Source: Paraglaciecola sp. MB-3u-78
GTDB taxonomy: Bacteria; Pseudomonadota; Gammaproteobacteria; Enterobacterales; Alteromonadaceae
DNA length: 64,000 nucleotides
Assembly (NCBI RefSeq): GCF_002835935.1
Contig: NZ_PJCF01000005.1
Location: 372,001 to 436,000 of the forward strand
Direction of reading: 5' to 3'
Shown here: one piece after another, positions 8,753 through 18,580 of the stretch
Numbering within the stretch: the first letter of the stretch is position 1
Layout of the letters: each line of letters opens with the position of its first letter
The notes under the pieces: model-generated
What the model saw: the letters and a program-made list of their open reading frames with translations, nothing else
Database searches by the model: none
Told to the model about the DNA's origin: nothing
Program-made: the position numbers and the translations under genes

Positions 8753-9661
8753 TTAACTCACTTTTTCATCGTCTAAGTTAAATATTTCTTTCAGACGTTT
8801 AGCGAAACGCACCACTTCTCCCGACATTAGCGCAAAGTTTGCATCTAATCGAGCTAACATCTGATCCTTAGGTATGTCGTCGTTCTGTTCTCTTATCACA
8901 TCGGTGAACTTTAAGCGTTTGATGCTTAAGTCTTCCTGAATAATGGCCGTGAGGGTTTCATTCCACTCAACAGCAATTTTTTGGACTGACTTTCCTGCTT
9001 CCAAATGATGTTTGATTTCTTCGCTGTATAAATCTTGGTTTTTGCAACGAATAATGGCACCGTCTTCTTCCAATGCTTTTAATTCTGCTTCTTCTAATAC
9101 ACTAATATCTGTTGGCGCTGAGTCATCTTTTAACCATGAGGTTAAATCAGCCTGCACCGTATGTCTTGCTAAAGGCACAACAGGTAACGAGCCAATGGCT
9201 TTTCGTAACATGGCTAAGAAAGCTTCAGCTTTGCCGTCTGCAGAAGAATCTACTACGACTAAATTATCTTTGGTAGAGATGAAGCCGTGCGTATAGCTAT
9301 TTTTGGTGAACGCTTGGGGCAACAAACGATGAATTATTTCTTGCTTCATATCCTGCTGGGCTTTTTTGCCTACAGGAGAGCCTGTTTCGGTTTCAATTAA
9401 CGCAACTTTGTCTGCGAGTTCTGCATTCACAACCACAGCTGGCAAAATACGTTCTTGTTTCTTTAGCGTTAACCAAATCCTACCCGCTGTTGCGTGGATT
9501 AACGTTTCTCCTTGATTAAAGGGAGAAGCCCAACCCATAGTGGCTAATTCTTGGCTACCACACGGGCGAAATTTGAATTCAGCAAGTTTGTCCTCAAAGT
9601 CTTGTTCTTTGAAATCCATGTCTTGGGTAATTGCATAAAGCTTTAGGTTTTTAAACCACAT
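8753..9661 (-). CDS. rdgC: Recombination-associated protein RdgC
   Basis: RdgC is a nucleoid-associated, ring-forming DNA-binding protein that restrains RecA. The 302-residue length and the start MWFKNLKLYAITQDMDF match the family, as do the CGSQELATMGWASPF motif and the middle RKAIGSLPVVPL. The gene is alone, convergent with the HDOD gene. The 200-bp upstream gap (9662-9864) has short inverted repeats such as GCGCCTTGGCGC and no gene that I can see. Confidence 0.96.
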   Translation of the reverse strand: MWFKNLKLYAITQDMDFKEQDFEDKLAEFKFRPCGSQELATMGWASPFNQGETLIHATAGRIWLTLKKQERILPAVVVNAELADKVALIETETGSPVGKKAQQDMKQEIIHRLLPQAFTKNSYTHGFISTKDNLVVVDSSADGKAEAFLAMLRKAIGSLPVVPLARHTVQADLTSWLKDDSAPTDISVLEEAELKALEEDGAIIRCKNQDLYSEEIKHHLEAGKSVQKIAVEWNETLTAIIQEDLSIKRLKFTDVIREQNDDIPKDQMLARLDANFALMSGEVVRFAKRLKEIFNLDDEKVS

Positions 9662-9864
9662 AAAATAATCCGCTAAGAGTTAGGGGCTGTTTATCTTTCG
9701 AATTTAAGTGTTGCTCAATCTAAAGCAATACTGCTGCTTGGATTGCGAAAAATATAAAGCGCCTTGGCGCACAACTGCGCTATTAAAAATGGCCGTAGAG
9801 ACTATCAGGAAACAACCTTGGCTACTATGTGAAAAGGACATAAATATGCCTAAATAGTTTTTGT

Positions 9865-11589
9865 CTAAACGGGGATAGTAATTTTGTATTGTAGACCTTG
9901 GCCAGGTTGGCTAAATGCTTCTATATGACCCCCAAGTGTTTGGGTCACTAAGTTGTACATAATATGAGTCCCTAAGCCGCTTCCTCCTTGACCCCTTCGA
10001 GTAGTAAAAAATGCGTCGAAATGGCGTGTAAGTGTTGCCTCATCAAGACCTCTTCCATCGTCAGAATAGTTAATGATAAGGTTGTTGTCATGCTCCGAGA
10101 TCTCGAGTTTAATCGCTCCTTTGAGTTTATCTTCGAAGCCATGGATCAGAGAATTCATAATCATATTGGTTAATATTTGTGCCAACACCCCAGGTGCACA
10201 TTTGATCGATAAATCGTCTGGACAATGAATATCAATAGTATGCTGAGTCTTTTTGAAGTTAGGTGCTAAAGATTGTACGACTTCCGTTAAATACTCACTG
10301 ACATTGATTTCTCTTTCTGCTTCACTCGTTTGGTCCACAGCTACTTGTTTAAAACTTGAAATAAGATCAGAAGCACGATTTAAATTGTTGGTGAGTAACG
10401 TGATAGTTTGTTGGGCTTCAGACAAAAACGACGTCATGGTATTGCCTGTTAGCTTTTTATCATCGTAGGCGCTTTGAAGTTTTTGTACTCTGTCTTGCAA
10501 AAAACTGGTTGCTGTAACACTGACACCTAAAGGTGTATTAACGTCATGGGCTATGCCCGCTACTAAGCCACCCAGTGAAGCCATTCTTTCTGATTCAACC
10601 AATTGATCTTTCGCCATTTGAATGGTTTCCATCGATGTGGCTAACTCTGTATTTCGTTTGCGAAGTTCATCTTCGATAAATTGACGATTTTCGTTTTCTT
10701 GGCGAAGTTCACGTTGATTAATTAATAACTCATCCTTTTGTTGTTCCAAGTCCAACATAATTCTGCTCAGTGTGGCTGTTTTTTTAGCCACCTCTTCTTC
10801 TAAGGAGATATTCTGATCATCTAATCTCAGATTGGCTTGTTGTAACTCATTTTGGGTGCCTGCAAGCTTGGATTGAAATTCAATCATTTCATCGATTAAT
10901 TTATTGTAAGACGTTTCCAGCACTTTTAATTCATTGTCTTCATCAATGCTCAAATCCAGCTTAGAGGATTCAGGGTCGTCTAAGTTGAAATCGGTAATTT
11001 GTTGGGTTAATTCATTCAGCGGATTTGTCAGCATAGTGCGAAATGCACTCATAAATAAAAATACTAAAAACGCCGTTTTAACGATGGCATTGCCAATCAA
11101 GAAAAATATTCCGACTTCTATTCTACTAAAGATAATGGCTGAGCTTGAATATAACGTGACATCACCGACCAATGAAGTTCGACCGGAGAATTCGAATATC
11201 AAAGGAAAACTATAGCCAAAAGTTCCCCCTGGGTGATCCCTCACAACACCTTTAGTAATAGATTCACCGACTAATTTAGACGTACGTCCCAAATCGGCAA
11301 TATAATGACTGTTTTCATCTCGAATTTGCACGCCTTCAACTATGGGTAATTCCATCAAACCTACCGCAATAGATTTTGCTTGAGGGGTATTGAGCTCCCA
11401 AATAGCGCGAGTCAAACTGGTGCTAAAGGTGTTTTTTAAGGTTTTAAGCTCACCTTCAATATGACTTTTAGCGTTTAAATATTCGGTGAAAATCTGACCT
11501 GCAGTCACTATTAGAGTTAGAACGAAATAAACTGACAGCACTCTGGCTAGAAGCTTTCTGGATAACCCTTGTTTGACTTTTGACATCAA
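9865..11589 (-). CDS. Membrane sensor histidine kinase (orphan)
   Basis: The 574-residue protein has transmembrane segments at about 16-34 and 161-182 around a periplasmic sensor of about 125 residues. A HAMP-like linker follows, then a coiled coil at about 240-340. The phospho-acceptor region is MASLGGLVAGIAHDVNTPLG with H348. The C-terminal ATPase domain carries NMIMNSLIHGFED, DDGRGLD and GQGGSGLGTHI. No response regulator is attached or adjacent in the same direction, since phoB lies divergently across a 390-bp gap. The signal it senses is unknown. Confidence 0.9.
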   Translation of the reverse strand: MMSKVKQGLSRKLLARVLSVYFVLTLIVTAGQIFTEYLNAKSHIEGELKTLKNTFSTSLTRAIWELNTPQAKSIAVGLMELPIVEGVQIRDENSHYIADLGRTSKLVGESITKGVVRDHPGGTFGYSFPLIFEFSGRTSLVGDVTLYSSSAIIFSRIEVGIFFLIGNAIVKTAFLVFLFMSAFRTMLTNPLNELTQQITDFNLDDPESSKLDLSIDEDNELKVLETSYNKLIDEMIEFQSKLAGTQNELQQANLRLDDQNISLEEEVAKKTATLSRIMLDLEQQKDELLINQRELRQENENRQFIEDELRKRNTELATSMETIQMAKDQLVESERMASLGGLVAGIAHDVNTPLGVSVTATSFLQDRVQKLQSAYDDKKLTGNTMTSFLSEAQQTITLLTNNLNRASDLISSFKQVAVDQTSEAEREINVSEYLTEVVQSLAPNFKKTQHTIDIHCPDDLSIKCAPGVLAQILTNMIMNSLIHGFEDKLKGAIKLEISEHDNNLIINYSDDGRGLDEATLTRHFDAFFTTRRGQGGSGLGTHIMYNLVTQTLGGHIEAFSQPGQGLQYKITIPV

Positions 11590-11979
11590 AATTCATATTT
11601 CCTTAAATTTAAACAGCTCAAAGAGAGTATGCGGAATAAAAAAAATAAACAAGATGTCTAGGGAGCTGTTTACCTGACAAGTTCAAAATTTGTTTACCTT
11701 CAGTTCGCCCCGGGGCGACCGTTTTGATCTATAAGGGAGATGCGAAGCATGGTCATCTATGCAAATGCCGAGTGACATAGACCAGAACGGTTGCCGCCAT
11801 GGCTAAACCGCTTTACACTTCGCTGTATCCTATATTCTTCGGTGGAATGGGTAGATATCTGATTGAGTAACAAAGTGTTTTAGAAGTATAAATGCAGACT
11901 AAAATGCTTATCGTAATAAAAATGTCACACAAAATATGAATAATCTAGCGAGTTGTTGCTCTAGCAAGGAATATAAAAA
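11590..11979. other. Intergenic region with imperfect palindrome, upstream of phoB
   Basis: There is no gene here. ACCGTTTTGATCTAT (11718-11732) is mirrored by ATAGACCAGAACGGT (11777-11791) with two mismatches, flanked by GC-rich bases (CCCCGGGGCG), so about 75 bases can fold into one hairpin. The segment just before phoB is AT-rich and contains a single TGTCA half-site near 11929. I could not find a convincing tandem Pho box. The palindrome looks like a small repeat inserted in the region. Confidence 0.45.
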
Positions 11980-12669
11980 ATGGTAAAACGTATTTTACTG
12001 GTGGAAGACGAAGCTCCCATCCGCGACATGTTGAAGTTTGTACTTGAACAATCAGGTTATGAAACCGTTGAGGCTGAAGATTATCAAATAGCGTTAGACA
12101 AAATAGTAGAGCCTTTTCCAGATTTGATTTTATTAGACTGGATGTTGCCAGGTGGCACGGGTGTACAACTAGCAAAAAAACTCAAGCAACATGAATACGC
12201 TCGAGACATTCCAATCATTATGTTAACTGCCAGAGGCGAAGAAGAAGACAAAATAAGAGGTTTGGAAGCCGGTGCGGATGATTATGTGACTAAACCTTTT
12301 TCACCAAAAGAATTGGTGGCAAGAGTCAAGGCCGTGATCAGACGTGTATCACCCACATCCAGCGAAGATGCCATTGATTATCAAGGTTTGAAACTCGATC
12401 CTCTTTCTCATCGCGTGACATCTAACGAGACGCCCATTGATATGGGGCCAACTGAGTTCAAACTTTTACACTTTTTTATGACACATTCTGAGAGAGTCTA
12501 TAGCCGGGAACAGCTGTTGGACAATGTTTGGGGTACTAACGTTTATGTGGAAGATAGAACGGTAGATGTGCATATTAGAAGGCTACGTAAAGCCTTGGCT
12601 GAGTTTTCACACGATAATATGATCCAAACCGTACGTGGTGCAGGTTATCGTTTTTCCAGCAAAATTTAA
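11980..12669 (+). CDS. phoB: Phosphate regulon response regulator PhoB
   Basis: PhoB is the OmpR-type regulator of phosphate-starvation genes. The receiver domain starts [18 protein letters not shown], with acidic residues E9 and D10, phospho-acceptor D53 in LLDWMLPGG and the switch lysine in [14 protein letters not shown]. The C-terminal winged helix ends with [12 protein letters not shown] and VRGAGYRFS. It is followed after 91 bases by phoR in the same direction, the standard pair. PhoB often also affects surface polysaccharide genes, but no direct link is visible here. Confidence 0.95.
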   Translation: MVKRILLVEDEAPIRDMLKFVLEQSGYETVEAEDYQIALDKIVEPFPDLILLDWMLPGGTGVQLAKKLKQHEYARDIPIIMLTARGEEEDKIRGLEAGADDYVTKPFSPKELVARVKAVIRRVSPTSSEDAIDYQGLKLDPLSHRVTSNETPIDMGPTEFKLLHFFMTHSERVYSREQLLDNVWGTNVYVEDRTVDVHIRRLRKALAEFSHDNMIQTVRGAGYRFSSKI

Positions 12670-12760
12670 TAAATGCAGCCAACTCCTAGTTTTCAGACAA
12701 AGCATAGTTCTCAGAAGTAGCAATATTTTTAATCCATTAAAATAGGAATATAGCACCCAG

Positions 12761-14092
12761 ATGTATCACCCATTTCCTTGGTTGCGAAGCATTGCAAGAG
12801 TCATTGTTTTTCTGGCATCTTGTACGTTACTTGGCTTATATATTAATCAGTTAGTGCTAACTTTGTTGGTGGGGACTTTTGGGCTGCTTGGATTGCATTA
12901 CTGGCGACTTTATAGGCTTAACTATTGGTTATGGCACAGTAAAAAGATTTCTCCTCCTACTGCCCGTGGTATTTGGTCCCACATTTACCAAGGGATTTAT
13001 GGCGCTAATTTAAAAAATCGTAATAAGCGTAAGTCTTTAGGTGAGATTATTCGTCGTTTTCGGCAAGGATCAGAAGCACTGCCCGACGCAGCACTCGTAG
13101 TTGATAATTCTTCTGAGATAATCTGGTGTAATCGCTTGGCAAGAATCGAATTGGGTTTACGTTGGCCCGAAGATATGGGGCGGAAAGTATATGACTGCAT
13201 TAATGATGAGCAGTTTATTACGTTCTATCAGGCTAATCGTTTTCAGCAACCGATAGAAATTATTTCGCCGATTAATCCCAATAAAGTATTAGAATTTAGA
13301 GTCGTGCCTTACGAAGATGATCATTTGATGTTCCTAATTCGTGATGTCACGCGTCTGACCCAAATTGAAAAAATGCGCAAAGATTTTGTAGCCAATGTTT
13401 CCCATGAGTTGAAAACACCTTTAACGGTGATCAATGGGTATTTGGAGATGTTGCCAGAAAATGGCGATCTACCTGCGCCAATGATGCAAAAAGCTATATC
13501 TGAAATGCGCTCTCAATCTATTCGTATGCAAAGCTTAATTGAAGAGTTGTTGGTGTTGTCACGCATTGAAGCAAGCACTGAAAGAGCCTTCGAAAAACGG
13601 GTGAATGTACCTCAATTGTTGTGGCAAATTCATGCTGAAGCAGAAGCACTGAATCGTAAAAGATTGCATAAAATATTTTTTGATATATCGCCAATTTTAT
13701 ACGTCTACGGTATCGAATCTGAATTGCGTAGCGCGTTTTCTAATCTCATTTTCAACGCCATCAAATACACACCTAATAATGGTGTGATTGAAGTACGATG
13801 GTCCCTAGAAGGTGATCAGGCCAAGTTTAGTGTTAGAGATAATGGAGATGGTATCGCAGCAGAGCATATCGACCGTCTTACAGAACGTTTCTATCGTGTA
13901 GACAAAGCAAGATCGCGAACAACTGGAGGCTCTGGTCTAGGGTTGGCTATCGTCAAACATGTTTTATCCCACCACAACTCCCGATTGGCAATTAAAAGCG
14001 ATATCGGTAAGGGAAGCGAGTTCTCCTGTCGCTTTTCCACCGAACTGACACTCTTAATGGATCAAAAAACCACAAAAAGCGCTGTGTTATAA
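12761..14092 (+). CDS. phoR: Phosphate regulon sensor kinase PhoR
   Basis: PhoR is the membrane histidine kinase partner of PhoB. The 443-residue protein starts with one or two hydrophobic segments and a basic stretch. A PAS-like region follows (about 105-195). The phospho-acceptor H215 is in ANVSHELKTPLTVINGYLEML. The ATPase motifs NLIFNAIKYTP, DNGDGIA and GGSGLGLAIVKHVL complete it. It has the standard PhoR size and order. No pst-phoU genes follow; a terminator comes next. Confidence 0.95.
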   Translation: MYHPFPWLRSIARVIVFLASCTLLGLYINQLVLTLLVGTFGLLGLHYWRLYRLNYWLWHSKKISPPTARGIWSHIYQGIYGANLKNRNKRKSLGEIIRRFRQGSEALPDAALVVDNSSEIIWCNRLARIELGLRWPEDMGRKVYDCINDEQFITFYQANRFQQPIEIISPINPNKVLEFRVVPYEDDHLMFLIRDVTRLTQIEKMRKDFVANVSHELKTPLTVINGYLEMLPENGDLPAPMMQKAISEMRSQSIRMQSLIEELLVLSRIEASTERAFEKRVNVPQLLWQIHAEAEALNRKRLHKIFFDISPILYVYGIESELRSAFSNLIFNAIKYTPNNGVIEVRWSLEGDQAKFSVRDNGDGIAAEHIDRLTERFYRVDKARSRTTGGSGLGLAIVKHVLSHHNSRLAIKSDIGKGSEFSCRFSTELTLLMDQKTTKSAVL

Positions 14093-14278
14093 ATTACTAT
14101 CCATATACCCACCTAACGTTTGCTCTAATCTAGTGTTTTTCTAGTCATTAATGACTTTTGTCATATGCATCTTGTGACTTTCAGCCTATTTGTTTTTTCT
14201 GAATATATGTAATGATCCGTCCTATTACATATGCACTTTTTACTAAATGGCTTTTGTCTACTATGTCATTGATTTATC

Positions 14279-14310
14279 AAAAGCCGAGCTGATTATTCTC
14301 GGCTTTTTCT
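14279..14310 (+). terminator. Rho-independent terminator after phoBR
   Basis: AAAAGCCGAG pairs with CTCGGCTTTT around a short loop, and the stem runs into TTTTTCTTG. This is a classical intrinsic terminator about 190 bases after phoR. Confidence 0.85.
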
Positions 14311-14650
14311 TGTTTGTAAGTGTACTGCCACTTGGCGCTGAAGACGAATTTGCTGCTCAAGGTATTTATGCCCAATATAGCTACATCGATCCGGATCAAA
14401 GTTAAAAACAGCCAACTACCGTTTCACCGATATAAGTCTGTACTTCAGAGCCAAACACTATGCTATGTTTCGCACCATCAGCATCCACATTTCTAAAGAG
14501 CGGTAAAAACAAAAGATAAGAGATATTTAACCACCGAGGAAAATGAGGACACAGAGGTAAAGAAACATTAAGTTTTTTGGGCACAAAGGACACACCGTTT
14601 ACCACAAATAGAGGGTAAGGCGCCTCAGGCAATCGCAAAAAGCTATCAAG
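14311..14650. other. Non-coding remnant region after phoR
   Basis: I see no intact gene. A short open stretch at about 14323-14405 (ending SYIDPDQS) could be the tail of a lost gene. 14500-14600 contains diverged copies of the motifs CACCGAGG, GGACACAGAGG and GGGCACAAAGGACAC. These resemble the repeat family between the rml genes further on, so part of this region may be another, older copy of that repeat. Confidence 0.35.
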
Positions 14651-14654
14651 CTGA

Positions 14655-15227
14655 ATATCACGGGCTGACTTAACAGATGATTATCATTGGCTTAGAGACG
14701 AGGGGTATCCAGAAGTAAACGATAAACCAGTGCAGGATATGTCGCCAAAGGTAACATATCCATTGAAGGTGGCAGTGCCGGTGGTGAACTAATGGGCGCC
14801 GTGGTTTTAATCAAGCTCCCGAGTTATGGCGTTCAGTTAACCTAGCAGTACCTTTGTGGACGTACTCAATACTATGCTCGATGCTACCCTACCTTTAACA
14901 CAGCCCGAGTGGGGGGAGTGGGGTAATCCTTTAATCAGCAAAGAAATATTTGAGTTCATTCAAAGCTATTCACCATACGACAATATTCAAGCCAAAGAAT
15001 ACCCTCCAATGTTGGTAACCGGCGGGCTAAATGATCCACGAGTCTCCTATTGGGAGCCAGCAAAATGGACAGCAAAAATGCGAGCCACCAAAACAGACAA
15101 TAATTTATTGGTGATGCGGATCAATATGGGGGCAGGGCATTTCTCGAATACTGGCAGGTATGGACGTTTAAAAGATTATGCTGAGGAGTATGCCTTTACT
15201 CTGATTGCCCATGGCATAGAGCAGTAA
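14655..15227 (+). pseudogene. Oligopeptidase B / prolyl oligopeptidase remnant
   Basis: This is a decayed S9A serine peptidase. Near 14673 the N-terminal family motif DDYHWLRDEGYPEVN is readable. After a large internal deletion the catalytic-serine region GNISIEGGSAGGELMGAV follows, then NQAPELWRSVNLAVP in another frame. The C-terminal part FVDVLNTMLDATLPLTQPEW runs on to the catalytic aspartate region GLNDPR and the histidine region NMGAGH. So one end, the serine, aspartate and histidine regions survive, but several frameshifts and the loss of most of the protein make it inactive. It marks the boundary between core genes and the EPS locus. Confidence 0.85.
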
Positions 15228-15320
15228 AAGTAAAAGTAAAAGATAAAAAGATTTTGAACCGCAGAGGAAAAGCAAAAGGCAGGAGTGGCTTGGCCGAAAA
15301 TGACCTGCTCTCATTTAAAA

Positions 15321-16745
15321 TTAATAGGCGTTTTTATTTCGAAAACCGTTAAAAACGGTTTTTAAAATAATTTTGATATCAAGCCATACTGTCCAACGGT
15401 GAATATACTCTAGGTCATATTCAACACGTTTAACCATCTTGTTTATCGTTTCAGTTTCACCACGCAAACCGTTAACTTGAGCTAACCCAGTAATTCCTGG
15501 GCGCACCTTATGGCGTAGCATATAGCCTTCAACTAATTTTCGATATTGTTCATTATGCGCAACTGCATGGGGTCTGGGCCCGACAATTGACATATTTCCA
15601 TGCATCACATTAATAAATTGTGGAAGTTCATCGAGTGATGTTTTTCTAAGAAACGCGCCTAGAGGGGTTATTCTTGCATCATTTTTAGTCGCTTGTTTTA
15701 CTACATCGCCATTGTCCATTGAAGTCATGGAGCGAAATTTGTAAATGGTGATTTTTTTACCGTCCAATCCGTAACGGTTTTGTTTGAAAATAACCGGCCC
15801 AGGTGAAGTAAATTTAACTGCTGCACTAATAATGAGCATAGGTATGGCAATCAACGTTAGGATTAAAATTGACAAAACTACGTCTTCTAGTCGTTTAAGC
15901 AGCTCACTACCGCCCTGAAAAGGCGTGTCATAAACACTTAGAGTTTGAATAGACCCAACATTCTGCCAACGTGCATTAATCAAGTTATACATAAAGAAAT
16001 TGGGAATAAGATAAACACTTGCAGTAGTATCACTACATAAATGTAAAATATGTGATATGCGTTTTTCTGCGCTCATAGGTAGCGCAATATAAACATAATC
16101 AATCTCGCCATTTTTGGCTTTATTGATTGCGTCTTCAATGTTACCGGCAATTTGATTAGAAAATTCATGGGGTATTCTATCGATGGTTCGATCATCATAG
16201 ATCCCAGAAAATATAATGCCTAGTCTTTCATTATCAATAATTTGGTTTGACAGGCTATAGCCTGATGCTGTGGCCCCAATAACGATGGCTTTTCGGGAAT
16301 TGTGACCCTGACGTCGATGATGAAAAAGTATTTGCCTGAATACTATTCGCCAACTTGTTAAAGCAACGACCGAGATAATCAACCAACTAATTACAATAAA
16401 ATTATCTAAGTGAACTAAGCCGGGAAATAAATAAGCAAAGGTGCTAGTAACAAAAGTAGAAATCATCCAGCCAATTGTTACGCTTTTAATCATTAGAGTG
16501 GTCGAGGCAGTTCGCCATGAACGATACAAGTCTAGAGCTTCTGCACAAAGATTGTAAGAAACGATATTAACAAAAAGTAGTACCATGACTTCTGAGTCAA
16601 TTTTTTTATCTAAAATAATTAACAAAGTAAATAATACCGCAGTGATTAATAGCATATCTACCAATCGGTAAAGGGTGGAAAAACTGCTCTTGTTGCTTTG
16701 AATGATACCTTTATTGCTCATACTTAATAACTTTTCAGTACCCAT
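15321..16745 (-). CDS. Undecaprenyl-phosphate sugar phosphotransferase (WcaJ/PssY type)
   Basis: This is the initiating enzyme of EPS repeat-unit synthesis. It moves a sugar-1-phosphate, typically glucose, from a UDP-sugar to undecaprenyl phosphate at the inner membrane. It has four N-terminal membrane segments, a CoA-binding-like middle domain (AIVIGATASGY), a fifth hydrophobic segment and the catalytic domain KRLEDVVLSIL, FKQNRYGLDGKKITIYKFRSM, LRKTSLDELPQFINV and GPRPHAVAHNEQYR. I choose the start at 16745 because AAGGAG (16760-16755) is ideally spaced for it. The ATG at 16766 lies upstream of that site. It is divergent from the export operon. Confidence 0.93.
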   Translation of the reverse strand: MGTEKLLSMSNKGIIQSNKSSFSTLYRLVDMLLITAVLFTLLIILDKKIDSEVMVLLFVNIVSYNLCAEALDLYRSWRTASTTLMIKSVTIGWMISTFVTSTFAYLFPGLVHLDNFIVISWLIISVVALTSWRIVFRQILFHHRRQGHNSRKAIVIGATASGYSLSNQIIDNERLGIIFSGIYDDRTIDRIPHEFSNQIAGNIEDAINKAKNGEIDYVYIALPMSAEKRISHILHLCSDTTASVYLIPNFFMYNLINARWQNVGSIQTLSVYDTPFQGGSELLKRLEDVVLSILILTLIAIPMLIISAAVKFTSPGPVIFKQNRYGLDGKKITIYKFRSMTSMDNGDVVKQATKNDARITPLGAFLRKTSLDELPQFINVMHGNMSIVGPRPHAVAHNEQYRKLVEGYMLRHKVRPGITGLAQVNGLRGETETINKMVKRVEYDLEYIHRWTVWLDIKIILKTVFNGFRNKNAY

Positions 16746-17352
16746 TACAACTAAACTCCTTATCAATACTACGCAATTAATGCTCCAAAAACTACGATAT
16801 TTCTTTAATCCAAAAACTTATTATAAAAGTTCATATAATTCACAAATGCAAAAGTAGCAATCAGAGTCTTAAGCAAATTTTATTCCAGATATTATTGTGT
16901 GCGTATTTATGATATATAGAGTGTGAGTAGATGAGTATTTCCATATTTTATCAAAGGTTAACATGCTAATTTTTGAGCAATTCTAAACTTATTAATTGTT
17001 TTAAAAATGAAGTTTTAATGAATTCGCTCAACACAAGAATGATAAAAGCGTTTCGATAAGATATGATAAGCACCGAAATTGCACTACTTTAGGGCGTAAG
17101 ATTATTAATTGCAGTTTAAAGAATTTCAATTCAAGGTGGAATACTTTATGACAACTGCAACACCTTGATTGAATAAGATAAATTGTTTGACAGGATGGAT
17201 GGCTAAATTAAATTAGTGGCATGAAAATAGCTGTGTCACAATCGAATGCACCAAAAATAAAGAACCATGAAAATTGTGCCCTAAAGGTAATCGATTTTTT
17301 AATTCAGAATTATTTAAAATATATAACCGAATAGTAATGTCGAGGCAATGGA
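16746..17352. promoter_or_regulatory. Divergent EPS control region
   Basis: About 600 AT-rich bases separate the initiating transferase from the export operon. No gene is visible. A sigma-54-like element lies at 17217-17232 for the forward direction. The size of the gap and its divergent genes suggest the main regulatory region of the locus. No JUMPstart/ops sequence was found. Confidence 0.5.
17217..17232 (+). promoter_or_regulatory. Sigma-54-like -24/-12 element
   Basis: TGGCATGAAAATAGCT has GG and GC exactly 12 bases apart, as in the consensus TGGCACN5TTGCW. It differs at the T after TGGCA and in TAGC for TTGC. It lies about 120 bases before the first export-operon gene. A second such element heads the next forward operon at 28712. 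Syp EPS genes of Vibrio fischeri are known to depend on sigma-54, which makes this plausible but unproven. Confidence 0.4.
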
Positions 17353-18564
17353 ATGGGTAGGTTAAGAAATACAATTTTGATCTGCGCAAGTGTAAGCACT
17401 TTTATAGGTGTTTCAGCACAGGCTCAAGAAAAAGCAAGTATGCCTGTTGGCACATTTGAGTTGACACCGACATTAAATGTGTCGCTTTCTAAAGACAGTA
17501 ACGTGACGCGTGTAAGCGACAACAAGGTTGACAGCTGGGTAACAGTTTTAAATCCAAAGCTTGAATTAGGTAAGCAAATTGGTAATAACAGTCTTGGCTT
17601 TGGAGTCAGTGCTACTAAAGGTATTTATAATTCAAGCGACACCGACAACTATGACGATTATCGCATATTTACCAATGGTGAAGTAGAGTTTGATCGCCGT
17701 AACCGTCTTTCAGGTTCAATTGTTCATTTATCAGGCCATGACGCCAGAGGAACATCTTACACTCTCGGTGCTGGTGAATTGTTGGATGGCCCAGACAAAT
17801 TCACTACCAATACATTGGACGCAACATACTCATATGGCGCCTTAACAGCAAATGCTAATATCGATGTAGATATGCGATTAATAGACATCGACTATGACAA
17901 TGATGTGGTTGTCTCAAATCCGAATAGACTGAGAGACCGAAAGGAGAACTCCTTAGGTTCAACTTTTTATTACAGCATTTCACCCATAACCGATTTATTG
18001 CTAGAAGGTAATTATTTAATTACTGACTATTCAGGCAACATTGAAAACATCGCGTCACTAGATAGTAAAACAAAATCATTACTGGCCGGTGCTAGATGGG
18101 AGACAACCGCTGTTACATCCGGGTTTGCAAAGATAGGTTATCAAAAACGCGACTTCGACGTGGCAAGTCGTGCTGGTTTCTCCGGGCTAAAGTGGGATTT
18201 GGGGGTTGCTTGGAGTCCAATTGAACGCGCCATATTCGACTTTTCAACCGCAAGTGACACACGAGAAACCAATGGTCAGGGCAATTATATTCGCCGAAAA
18301 GATTATGTAGCCAATTGGCGACATGAGTGGCTTGATCGTTTTAACACAGTCGCTAGCTTTAGTTATTCAGATGATAGCTATGAAGGTGATACGGTTCCCA
18401 GGAACGATAAAATCAAAGAATTCAAAGTTGCGGCTGATTACCGATTTAGACGTTGGTTAACCCTGGTTACAGCAGTCAGTTACTTCGATAGAAATAGTGA
18501 TAGCACAACTGTTTTCGATTACAATCGAAGCTTGGTGAGTTTTACTGTAAAAATTTCGTTATAA
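17353..18564 (+). CDS. Outer-membrane beta-barrel protein of EPS locus
   Basis: The 403-residue protein has a cleavable signal peptide (about residues 1-25, ending VSAQAQ). The rest is rich in alternating polar/hydrophobic strands and ends SLVSFTVKISL, with a terminal hydrophobic pattern typical of outer-membrane barrels. Proteins of this kind open many EPS operons in Alteromonadales and resemble the EpsL/putative barrel family linked to EPS and PEP-CTERM loci. It is followed after 16 bases by the exporter gene. A role in passage through or anchoring at the outer membrane is inferred. Confidence 0.75.
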   Translation: MGRLRNTILICASVSTFIGVSAQAQEKASMPVGTFELTPTLNVSLSKDSNVTRVSDNKVDSWVTVLNPKLELGKQIGNNSLGFGVSATKGIYNSSDTDNYDDYRIFTNGEVEFDRRNRLSGSIVHLSGHDARGTSYTLGAGELLDGPDKFTTNTLDATYSYGALTANANIDVDMRLIDIDYDNDVVVSNPNRLRDRKENSLGSTFYYSISPITDLLLEGNYLITDYSGNIENIASLDSKTKSLLAGARWETTAVTSGFAKIGYQKRDFDVASRAGFSGLKWDLGVAWSPIERAIFDFSTASDTRETNGQGNYIRRKDYVANWRHEWLDRFNTVASFSYSDDSYEGDTVPRNDKIKEFKVAADYRFRRWLTLVTAVSYFDRNSDSTTVFDYNRSLVSFTVKISL

Positions 18565-18580
18565 AAAGGTGTTGAATTAA

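Noticed and set aside
11919-11979. Pho box before phoB
   Set aside because: Only one TGTCA half-site is visible and the 11-base tandem repeat of a Pho box is missing.
14402-14638. 78-codon minus-strand ORF after phoR
   Set aside because: It crosses repeat-like DNA (CACAGAGG motifs) and the edge of the peptidase fossil; no family features.
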